From Clostridia bacterium (GTDB lineage: Bacteria > Bacillota > Clostridia > Christensenellales > Aristaeellaceae): a stretch of 21,439 bases of DNA. The DNA is taken from contig JAFPYA010000031.1 in assembly GCA_017412445.1 (NCBI GenBank), positions 1-21,439 of the forward strand, read 5' to 3'. Both the position numbers and the translations under genes were made by a program. How positions within the stretch are numbered: the stretch's first letter is position 1; each line of letters starts with the position of its first letter. Under the pieces are notes generated by a model. That model was not told the DNA's origin. It made no database searches and worked only from the letters and a program-made list of their open reading frames with translations. Of this stretch, positions 1 to 5,952 are shown piece by piece.

Positions 1-296
1 AAGATGTTGTTTATAACAATTTCCCATGGCCATCGATAACAGATGCTCAAAAAGAAAGAATTGAAAAGACCGCTCAGGCCATTTTGGATGCCCGCTCATT
101 ATATCCTAAAGCTTCTTTGGCTGACCTTTATGATGAACTAACAATGCCATCAGAATTACGTAAAGCACATCAACAAAACGATATAGCCGTTATGCAGGCG
201 TATGGTATGCCGATCAAAGAAACAACAGAAAGCAGTTGCGTCGCTGAACTCATGCGCCGTTATCAAGCTTTGACAGCAGCAAAGGGCAGCAAGTGA
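1..296 (+). CDS. Class I SAM-dependent DNA methyltransferase (MmeI/type IIG-like), C-terminal fragment
   Basis: The reading frame is already open at position 3 and ends at the TGA at 294-296, so only the last ~97 residues are present. The frame contains VVYNNFPWP followed by a helix-rich stretch, then SLADLYDELTMPSELRKAH and an A-YG motif. This tail is characteristic of large class I SAM-dependent DNA methyltransferases and type IIG restriction-methylation enzymes, where it follows the catalytic and target-recognition parts. The catalytic motifs lie outside the window. An in-frame TTG at 84 is internal and not a real start. Codon use is AT-rich (Leu TTA/TTG, many AAA and CAA) and clearly unlike the GC-rich genes that follow, which suggests horizontal acquisition. 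The family call is fairly sure from the tail motifs. The specificity, and whether the protein also carries nuclease activity, cannot be judged. Confidence 0.72.
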   Translation, partial: DVVYNNFPWPSITDAQKERIEKTAQAILDARSLYPKASLADLYDELTMPSELRKAHQQNDIAVMQAYGMPIKETTESSCVAELMRRYQALTAAKGSK

Positions 297-304
297 TAGT
301 TTCT

Positions 305-373
305 TTTTGTCGCTTATCCTGTAGTATCTTCAAGTATCATTTTGTAGATTTAAGCGACAAATAAGCGACAAAA
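305..373. repeat. Inverted and tandem 11-12 bp repeats (TAAGCGACAAA)
   Basis: TTTTGTCGCTTA at 305-316 is a perfect 12-bp inverted copy of TAAGCGACAAAA at 362-373. A second direct copy, TAAGCGACAAA, abuts it at 351-361, so two copies sit head to tail with an 11-bp period, close to one helical turn. The block lies immediately after the AT-rich methyltransferase gene. This arrangement is compatible with recombinase arm-type sites or a regulator-binding site. No integrase is visible in the window, so the role is inferred. Confidence 0.5.
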
Positions 374-379
374 TCACCC

Positions 380-425
380 AAAAAACCGCCCGAAGCCCCT
401 TGATTTATGGGGATTTTGGGCGGTT
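380..425 (-). terminator. Rho-independent terminator of murG
   Basis: AACCGCCC (384-391) pairs with GGGCGGTT (418-425), and an inner CCCC/GGGG stem (396-399 with 409-412) extends the helix. Read on the minus strand the stem runs into six T residues (complement of 380-385), the expected layout for a terminator of the minus-strand murG. On the plus strand no T-run follows, so it would serve the methyltransferase poorly. Confidence 0.7.
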
Positions 426-444
426 CGCATATCTGCTTTTTCAG

Positions 445-487
445 AAACTCCCCCTGATAACCGTAAATAGTTTATCAAGGGGAGTTT
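445..487. repeat. Long imperfect hairpin between two convergent genes
   Basis: The arm at 445-460 pairs with 472-487 over 16 bp with a single mismatch, around an 11-nt loop. It begins with AAACTCCCC and ends with GGGGAGTTT. No clear T-run follows on either strand. It may be a secondary transcription barrier just downstream of murG, or part of the island-edge structure. Confidence 0.5.
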
Positions 488-505
488 ATTCCGTCAAGCG
501 GCGTT

Positions 506-1573
506 TTATCGCTTTTTCGCGTATTTGTAGATCTGCTCGACTATCCTGTCGGCGGCGTTTTCTATGGGCTCGCGGCGCATGCACTCTATCATTTCGCCGC
601 GGTCGTGGTAGACCTCGACTATCTTTTCCATGAGGGTTTCGCCGGTCAGGTCCTTCTGCTCCAGCACGCGGGCAAAGCCGCGGCGCTCGAAGGAGGCGGC
701 GTTGACCTCCTGGTCGCCCCTCGAGGCCTCGGTGGGGTAAGGTATGAGCAGCGCGGGCTTTCTGAGTGCCAGCAGCTCGCATATGGAGTTTGAGCCGGCG
801 CGGCTGACGACTATGTCGGCGCAGGCCAGCGCGTCCGCCATTTCCTCGTTTAAGTACTCGGTCTGCCAGTAGCCGGGCGTGCGCTCGTATATATCGAACA
901 GGTTGCCCCTGCCGCAGATGTGCAGCACCTGAAAGGACTGGGTGAGCTCCTCGAGTATGCCTCTGAGGGCGCGGTTTATCGCCTGCGCGCCGCTCGAGCC
1001 GCCCATGGCCAGAAGTATGGGCTTGGACTCGTTAAAGCCAAAGATTTTCAAGCCGCGCGCGCGGTCGCCGTGGAAAAGCTCCTCCCTTATCGGCGCGCCC
1101 ACGTATACGCCCTTGCTGCCGCAGGCCTTTGCGGTCTCAGGGAAGGTGGTGAGCATCGCTTTGGCGAAGGGCTTGCTTAAACGGTTGGCAAGGCCGCTGG
1201 TCATGTCGCTTTCGTGAATGAGCGCGGGCACGCCCATCTCCTTTGCCGCCACCACTACGGGCAGCCCCACGTAGCCGCCCTTTGAAAACACCACGTCGGG
1301 GTCTATCTCCCTTATGAGCTTGCGGCTCTCCCTCACGCCCTTTAGCGCCCTCAATATGTCGGTAACGTTTTTCCAGTCGTGATAGCGCCTGAGCTTGCCC
1401 GCGGAGATGGTGTGGTAGCTTACGCCCTGCACCTCGCCTATTATGCCGGCCTCCATGCCGTTTTCGGTGCCGAAATAGTGTACCTCGTGGCCGTCCTTCA
1501 GCAGCTTTGGTATAATCGACAGGTGGGGCGTAACGTGCCCTGCAGTGCCGCCGCCGGTGAGTATTATTTTCAT
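506..1573 (-). CDS. murG: MurG: UDP-GlcNAc--lipid I N-acetylglucosaminyltransferase
   Basis: The product (355 aa, normal family length) transfers GlcNAc from UDP-GlcNAc to undecaprenyl-pyrophosphoryl-MurNAc-pentapeptide (lipid I). This makes lipid II, the last cytoplasmic-side step of peptidoglycan precursor synthesis at the inner face of the membrane. The sequence shows the N-terminal glycine-rich loop LTGGGTAGHVTP (about residues 5-16), a second G-loop MGGSSGAQAINRAL, and the GT28 nucleotide-sugar signature SRAGSNSICELLALRKPALL, followed by LIPYP. Start at ATG 1573 fits the N-terminus of the family. No good Shine-Dalgarno is seen, only an AT-rich leader of about 29 nt. It stands alone here rather than in a dcw cell-wall cluster, with its own promoter upstream and a terminator downstream. 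The identification is very secure. Confidence 0.96.
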   Translation of the reverse strand: MKIILTGGGTAGHVTPHLSIIPKLLKDGHEVHYFGTENGMEAGIIGEVQGVSYHTISAGKLRRYHDWKNVTDILRALKGVRESRKLIREIDPDVVFSKGGYVGLPVVVAAKEMGVPALIHESDMTSGLANRLSKPFAKAMLTTFPETAKACGSKGVYVGAPIREELFHGDRARGLKIFGFNESKPILLAMGGSSGAQAINRALRGILEELTQSFQVLHICGRGNLFDIYERTPGYWQTEYLNEEMADALACADIVVSRAGSNSICELLALRKPALLIPYPTEASRGDQEVNAASFERRGFARVLEQKDLTGETLMEKIVEVYHDRGEMIECMRREPIENAADRIVEQIYKYAKKR

Positions 1574-1603
1574 ATATATTTTTGCCTTTTTATTTTTTTC
1601 CCG

Positions 1604-1640
1604 CTTAGATTATACCACGGCCGCGCGCGGCTTGGTTTAT
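1604..1640 (-). promoter_or_regulatory. murG promoter with extended -10 and adjacent palindrome
   Basis: Read on the minus strand, TGGTATAAT (complement of 1609-1617) is a consensus -10 with the TGn extension. No good -35 is present. The spacer region carries a perfect 12-bp palindrome, GCCGCGCGCGGC (1620-1631), directly upstream of the -10. Transcription would start about 29 nt before the murG ATG. Confidence 0.55.
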
Positions 1641-1677
1641 GGGCGGGTTAAATTATGTTTGCCGAGGGTAACCGCCC
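1641..1677. repeat. Imperfect inverted repeat in the divergent murG/membrane-protein intergenic region
   Basis: GGGCGGGTTA (1641-1650) pairs with TAACCGCCC (1669-1677) with one bulged G. It lies between the two divergent promoters and has no T-run, so it is not a terminator. The rest of the 233-bp intergenic region holds only short GC-rich self-complementary bits and the two promoters. Confidence 0.3.
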
Positions 1678-1755
1678 CCCTGCCGAAAAACAGGGCATAC
1701 AGGCAGGCATGCGCCCTGCACCAATGTGAAATTTTGGGTGAAAGGCGTTTTGCAC

Positions 1756-1784
1756 TTGGATTTTGGGCGGCATGGGCTTATAAT
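1756..1784 (+). promoter_or_regulatory. Sigma-A type promoter for the small membrane protein
   Basis: TTGGAT (1756-1761), a 17-nt spacer and a perfect TATAAT (1779-1784). It stands 23 nt upstream of the ATG at 1807, with GGAGG at 1797-1801 in between, so the leader is very short. Confidence 0.6.
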
Positions 1785-1806
1785 TTGACTGAAGCGGAGG
1801 AAACAA

Positions 1807-2217
1807 ATGAGCGGCGAAAAAAAGCGATTGAGCCTTAAGGCCATATGGGACAGGCGAATGATACGTCCCCTTATATACAAGCTCTTCACGCGGGGCGTGC
1901 TTATGCTGACCGCGGTGCTTCTGTACAGGCATTTTGTCGTGAGCACGGCGACGGGCGGGGACTTGTGCCTCGTAGCGGCCGCGATATTCGCCCTCGCCTC
2001 GGTAATAGCGTTTTTGCGGCTGGACGGCGCAAGGATACCTCAGGTAAAGCTGCCGCGCTTCAAAAAGAAAGAAATCCGCACGGGCGGCGACATTGCCGAC
2101 CACATAGACGACGACATAGTGCTCTTTGACGATCTGGACAGCGACGAACAGAGCCTGACCGTGCTCGTGACCGACCTTGCGCTTATGCTCGTGTTTCTGA
2201 TCGCGTCTCTGTTTTAG
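1807..2217 (+). CDS. Small membrane protein of unknown function (three predicted TM segments)
   Basis: I do not recognise this 136-residue protein. The start is supported by GGAGG at 1797-1801, five nt upstream of the ATG. The N-terminus is strongly basic (residues 4-25 contain many Lys/Arg). Hydrophobic stretches lie at about 28-46, 52-71 and 117-136, the last running to the very C-terminus. Between them is a soluble loop with a KKK patch (about 86-88) and a very acidic segment (about 95-114: many Asp). The basic N-terminus suggests it starts inside the cell. The gene has its own promoter and terminator and so is a monocistronic unit between murG and the fucosidase operon. A role at the envelope is possible but there is no direct evidence. 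Confidence 0.75.
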   Translation: MSGEKKRLSLKAIWDRRMIRPLIYKLFTRGVLMLTAVLLYRHFVVSTATGGDLCLVAAAIFALASVIAFLRLDGARIPQVKLPRFKKKEIRTGGDIADHIDDDIVLFDDLDSDEQSLTVLVTDLALMLVFLIASLF

Positions 2218-2230
2218 GACGCGGTTTTTT
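2202..2230 (+). terminator. Terminator overlapping the stop codon of the membrane protein gene
   Basis: CGCGTC (2202-2207) pairs with GACGCG (2218-2223) around a 10-nt loop that contains the TAG stop codon (2215-2217). A run of six T residues follows at 2225-2230. This separates the gene from the downstream sugar operon. Confidence 0.65.
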
Positions 2231-2242
2231 ATGTATAACTGA

Positions 2243-2271
2243 TTGACTACCCCGTCCAAATCCTTTATAAT
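2243..2271 (+). promoter_or_regulatory. Near-consensus promoter of the fucosidase operon
   Basis: TTGACT (2243-2248), exactly 17 nt, then TATAAT (2266-2271): 11 of 12 consensus positions. The predicted transcript starts about 20 nt before the ATG at 2298. No operator or cre-like palindrome is obvious around it, so any sugar-dependent control is not visible here. Confidence 0.75.
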
Positions 2272-2297
2272 AAGCTTAATGCAACGTGGAGGTATAT

Positions 2298-3761
2298 ATG
2301 CGGGAATATCTCAAGCTCATAGACGAAGTAATAGCCAAAGGCCCTTACAGCGACGACTGGGCCTCCCTTTCAAAATACCGCGTGCCCGAATGGTACAGGG
2401 ACGTAAAATTCGGCATATTCATTCACTGGGGCCTGTTCAGCGTGCCCGCGTTCAACAACGAGTGGTACCCCCGCAACATGTACGTGCCCGGCTCGCCCGA
2501 GTTCGAGCACCACATAGCCACGTACGGACCCCAGAGCAAGTTCGGCCTCAAGGACTTTATACCCATGTTCAGGGCTGAAAACTGGCAGCCGGACGAGTGG
2601 GCGCGCCTGTTCAGGGACGCGGGCGCGCAGTACGTTGTGCCCGTGGCGGAGCATCACGACGGCTTTCAGATGTACAAAAGCGAAATCTCCCATTGGAACG
2701 CCTGGGAGATGGGGCCGCACAGGGATGTGCTGGGCGAATTGCACGCCGCGTGCAGAGCCGAGGGGCTTTTGCCCGGCGCCAGCAGCCACAGGATAGAGCA
2801 CTGGTTTTTCCTCGGCATGGGGCGCACCTTCGACAGCGACATAAAGGAACCCCTCGAAAGGGGCGACATGTACTGGCCGAGCGTGACGAAGTTCGACCAT
2901 CAGGACCTTTACTCCGACCCGCAGCCGAGCAGGGAGTTCATGGACGACTGGCTCGTGCGCACCTGCGAGATTATAGACAAATATCGCCCCAAAATCCTCT
3001 ACTTCGACTGGTGGATACAGGTGGCGGCCATGAAGCCCTACCTGAAAAAGCTGGCCGCCTACTACTACAACCGCGCCTGCGAGTGGGGCGAGGAGGTAGT
3101 TATAAACTACAAGCACGACGCCTTCCTCTTCGGCACCGCCGTGCCGGACGTGGAGCGGGGGCAGTTTGCGGACATAAAGCATTACGACTGGCAGACCGAC
3201 ACCGCCGTGGCGCTCAATTCCTGGTGCTACACCACGTCAAACACGTACCGTCCCGCAAACGAGATAGTGCAGGATCTGGTGGACATAGTGAGCAAAAACG
3301 GCCGCCTGCTGCTCAATATTGGCCCCAAGGCCGACGGCACCATACCCGACGAGGACGCGGGCATACTCAGGGAGATAGGCGCGTGGCTCAGGGTCAACGG
3401 CGAAGCGATATACTCCGCGCGGGCGTGGCGCAAATACGGCGAGGGTCCCACTCAGATAGAGGACGGCGGCTTCTCCGACGGCATCAAAAAGAACTTTACC
3501 AGCGCGGACTTCCGCTTTACCACAGCGGGCGGCTTCCTCTACGCTGCGGCGCTAAGGGGCAGCGAGGACGGAAGTTATACAATCAAATCCCTTGGCGAAC
3601 AGGACGCGCTCAGGCACGCGAACTTCCACGGCATAATAAAGGACGTAGAGGCTCTGGGCAGCGCCGTCAAGCCCGCGTGGACGCGGGACGCAGACGGCCT
3701 GCACATACGCAGCGACCTCACGGGCGACATGCCAGTGGTATTCAAAATAAGCATAGATTAA
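2298..3761 (+). CDS. GH29 alpha-L-fucosidase, cytoplasmic
   Basis: A 487-residue glycoside hydrolase family 29 enzyme, a retaining exo-fucosidase that releases terminal L-fucose. Family hallmarks are KFGIFIHWGLFSVPA (about 37-51), NEWYPRNMY (54-62), VAEHHDGF (116-123) and ILYFDWW (233-239), where D237 aligns with the catalytic nucleophile. LLLNIGPKADGTIP (337-350) closes the catalytic barrel and a beta-rich C-terminal domain follows. The acid/base Glu is poorly conserved in this family and I do not assign it. ATG 2298 is chosen because GGAGG (2288-2292) sits 5 nt upstream. A GTG at 2286 is in frame but overlaps that ribosome site. There is no signal peptide, so the substrate would be an imported oligosaccharide. 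It is the first gene of a five-gene operon with downstream oxidoreductases and an epimerase. The family is secure, but the natural linkage or aglycone is unknown. Confidence 0.93.
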   Translation: MREYLKLIDEVIAKGPYSDDWASLSKYRVPEWYRDVKFGIFIHWGLFSVPAFNNEWYPRNMYVPGSPEFEHHIATYGPQSKFGLKDFIPMFRAENWQPDEWARLFRDAGAQYVVPVAEHHDGFQMYKSEISHWNAWEMGPHRDVLGELHAACRAEGLLPGASSHRIEHWFFLGMGRTFDSDIKEPLERGDMYWPSVTKFDHQDLYSDPQPSREFMDDWLVRTCEIIDKYRPKILYFDWWIQVAAMKPYLKKLAAYYYNRACEWGEEVVINYKHDAFLFGTAVPDVERGQFADIKHYDWQTDTAVALNSWCYTTSNTYRPANEIVQDLVDIVSKNGRLLLNIGPKADGTIPDEDAGILREIGAWLRVNGEAIYSARAWRKYGEGPTQIEDGGFSDGIKKNFTSADFRFTTAGGFLYAAALRGSEDGSYTIKSLGEQDALRHANFHGIIKDVEALGSAVKPAWTRDADGLHIRSDLTGDMPVVFKISID

Positions 3762-3772
3762 GGCGGTAGAAT

Positions 3773-4804
3773 ATGTTCAGAATGTACGACGACGCGGTGG
3801 ACATTTCGCTCGTGCCGCAAAGGACGCTGGCTAACGGCCTCAAAATGCCTGGCATAGGCCTTGGCACCTTCGGCTCAGACAAGTACGGCGCGGAGCAGAT
3901 AGCCGCGGCCGTGCACGGCGCATTGCGCTCGGGCTACCGGCTCATTGACTGCGCGGCCTGCTACGGCAACGAGGACAGGATCGGCCCGGTGTTTGAAGAG
4001 GCGTTCGGCGGGGGCCTTAAGCGCGAGGAGGCGTTCATCATCTCCAAGGTATGGAACGACTCCCACGGCTACAAAAATGTAATAGAAAGCTGTGAAAAGA
4101 GCCTTAAGGACCTGCGCCTCGACTATCTCGACGGCTACCTCGTGCACTGGCCGTTTCCGAACTATCACGCCCCGGGCTGCGACGGCGACAGCCGCAACCC
4201 CGACTCCCGCCCCTACATCCACGAGGAATTCATGGACACCTGGGCGGGCGTGGAGGAGCTGGTAAAGCGCGGTCTGGTGAGAAATCCCGGCGTCAGCAAC
4301 GTGACGATACCCAAGCTCAGGCTCATTCTGAGGGACGCCAAAATCAAGCCTGTGCTCAACGAGATGGAGCTGCATCCCTCGTTTCAGCAGGGCGAGCTGT
4401 TCCAGTTCAGCATTGACAACGGCCTGCAGCCCATAGGCTACTGTCCCATAGGCTCGCCCTCCCGCCCCGAGCGCGACAGGAGCGACGACGACGTAAACGA
4501 CATGGAGATGCCGCAGCTTGTGGAGATAGCGAAAAAACACAACGTGCACCCCGCGCTCATATGCTTAAAGTGGGCGTGCCAGCGCGGGCAGGTGCCCATC
4601 CCCTTCAGCGTAAAGCCCCCGCAGTACCTTTCAAACCTCAGAGCCGTGACCGAGGACCCGCTCACGCGCGAGGAAATGAACGTCCTGCGCTCCCTCGACC
4701 GCAACGCCCGCATGATAAAGGGGCAGGTGTTCCTCTGGCCGGGCGCGAAGAGCTGGCTCGACCTGTGGGACGTGGACGGCCGCATACCCTCGTGGGAGGG
4801 CTGA
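3773..4804 (+). CDS. Aldo/keto reductase
   Basis: A 343-residue (alpha/beta)8 aldo/keto reductase, NAD(P)H-dependent, reducing aldehydes or ketoses to alcohols, or the reverse. It opens with LANGLKMPGIGLGTF (19-33). The catalytic tetrad is intact: D59, Y64 (CYGNE), K92 (ISKVW) and H125 (LVHWPF). The usual GVSN motif is kept, but the residue before it is Pro (NPGVSN). Near the C-terminus the common cofactor motif IPKS is IPFS. The lost Lys normally contacts the 2'-phosphate of NADP(H), so NAD(H) preference is possible (inference). The gene starts 11 bp after the fucosidase stop, with AGGCGG six nt before ATG 3773; ATG 3782 is a less well-placed alternative. In this operon a sugar such as fucose is a natural candidate substrate, but this is not proven. 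Confidence 0.9.
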   Translation: MFRMYDDAVDISLVPQRTLANGLKMPGIGLGTFGSDKYGAEQIAAAVHGALRSGYRLIDCAACYGNEDRIGPVFEEAFGGGLKREEAFIISKVWNDSHGYKNVIESCEKSLKDLRLDYLDGYLVHWPFPNYHAPGCDGDSRNPDSRPYIHEEFMDTWAGVEELVKRGLVRNPGVSNVTIPKLRLILRDAKIKPVLNEMELHPSFQQGELFQFSIDNGLQPIGYCPIGSPSRPERDRSDDDVNDMEMPQLVEIAKKHNVHPALICLKWACQRGQVPIPFSVKPPQYLSNLRAVTEDPLTREEMNVLRSLDRNARMIKGQVFLWPGAKSWLDLWDVDGRIPSWEG

Positions 4805-4871
4805 AGCGCAAAGCTGTTTTTCAAACCCGAAAATATACAAAGCGTGAACATAAATAAGGAGGAAGTCCCCT

Positions 4872-5933
4872 ATGAATCAAAAGATTTTGGGCGCGATACT
4901 GCCCGGCAACTCCACTGTCGAGCTTAAAGAGTTCGACATGCCCAAGCCCGGACACGGCCAGGTGGTGGTAAAGACCAAGGCCTCCACCATCTGCGGCAGC
5001 GACATACGCTGCATATACCGCGCCCACGTGGGCAAGGGCCCCGAGGGCTATCAGCCCGGCATGATCGCGGGTCACGAGCCCTGCGGCATCATCGTCGAGG
5101 AGGGCGAGGGCTTGAGGCGCTTCAAGAAGGGCGACCGCGTTATAGTGTACCACATAAGCGGCTGCGGCGTGTGCTACGACTGCCGCAGGGGCTACTACAT
5201 CAGCTGCAAAAGCCCCTTACGCGCCGCGTACGGCTGGCAGAGGAACGGCGGCATGAGCCCCTACATGCTCTGCGACGAAAAGGACCTGATTGCCCTGCCC
5301 GACGAGCTCTCTTACGAGGACGGCGCTCAGGTGGCCTGCGGCTTTGGCACCTGCTACGAGGCGCTTATGAAGATAGGCGTAAGCGGCAACGACCGCGTGC
5401 TGGTGACGGGTCTTGGCCCCGTGGGTCTGGCCACGCTGATGCTGGCCAAGGCCATGGGCTGCGATATGACCATAGGCACCGACATAAACGAGGAGCGCAT
5501 GCAACTGGCAAAGGATCTGGGGCTTGCCGACTACGTGTTCAATTCCGCAAACGTGGAGGAATGCGAAAAGCAGATACTGGCGCTCACGAACGGATACGGC
5601 TGTGAAAGAACCATCGACTGCTCCGCCAACAATTCCGCCCGCGCCATGGCGATACGCATGACCCGCGAGTGGGGCAAGATGGCCATGGTCGGCGAGGGCA
5701 ACGACGTAACCTTCAACCCCTCCCCGGACATAATGCACGGCCAGAAGAGCATATACGGCAGCTGGGTCACCAGCCTTTGGCGCATGGAGGAGCTGGTGGA
5801 GCATCTGGTGCGCTGGGGCATACACCCGGACAAGCTCATCACCCACCGCTTCGAGCTCAAGGACGTGGCCAAGGCCTACGCGCTCATGGCGAGCGGCAAG
5901 TGCGGCAAGGTCGCAATAGTATATCCCGACTAA
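4872..5933 (+). CDS. Zinc-dependent alcohol/polyol dehydrogenase (MDR superfamily)
   Basis: A 353-residue medium-chain dehydrogenase like threonine or sorbitol dehydrogenases. The catalytic zinc ligands are visible as C41 (ICGSD) and H68-E69 (AGHEPCG), with C156 (ACGFGTCYEA) the likely third ligand. Four cysteines for the structural zinc lie at C98, C101, C104 and C112. The Rossmann loop is GLGPVGLATL (180-189), and an Asp at the end of the second strand (D204, GTDIN) indicates NAD(H) use. AAGGAGG at 4856-4862 is a strong ribosome site, nine nt before the ATG. The 67-bp gap to the preceding gene shows no clear promoter, so co-transcription is likely. With the aldo/keto reductase it could form a reduction/oxidation pair that converts an aldose through a polyol to a ketose. 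The exact substrate is unknown. Confidence 0.9.
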   Translation: MNQKILGAILPGNSTVELKEFDMPKPGHGQVVVKTKASTICGSDIRCIYRAHVGKGPEGYQPGMIAGHEPCGIIVEEGEGLRRFKKGDRVIVYHISGCGVCYDCRRGYYISCKSPLRAAYGWQRNGGMSPYMLCDEKDLIALPDELSYEDGAQVACGFGTCYEALMKIGVSGNDRVLVTGLGPVGLATLMLAKAMGCDMTIGTDINEERMQLAKDLGLADYVFNSANVEECEKQILALTNGYGCERTIDCSANNSARAMAIRMTREWGKMAMVGEGNDVTFNPSPDIMHGQKSIYGSWVTSLWRMEELVEHLVRWGIHPDKLITHRFELKDVAKAYALMASGKCGKVAIVYPD

Positions 5934-5952
5934 AATAAGAGAGGAAATAAAT

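Noticed and set aside
400..633. 77-codon plus-strand frame through the murG terminator hairpins
   Set aside because: It covers the hairpins and the 3' end of murG, and its Arg/Ser-rich translation has no family resemblance.
1648..2259. 203-codon minus-strand frame opposite the small membrane protein
   Set aside because: The plus-strand gene has promoter, ribosome site, terminator and plausible membrane segments; the antisense frame has none of these.
2370..3182. Long minus-strand open frame opposite the fucosidase
   Set aside because: A shadow of GC-rich coding sequence (Val/His/Ala/Leu-rich), with no ribosome site or recognisable domain.
2597..3769. A 390-codon open frame on the plus strand overlapping the fucosidase
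   Set aside because: It is an alternate frame of the GC-rich GH29 gene. Its translation is Arg/Gly/His-rich with no family motif, while the GH29 frame has clear catalytic motifs.
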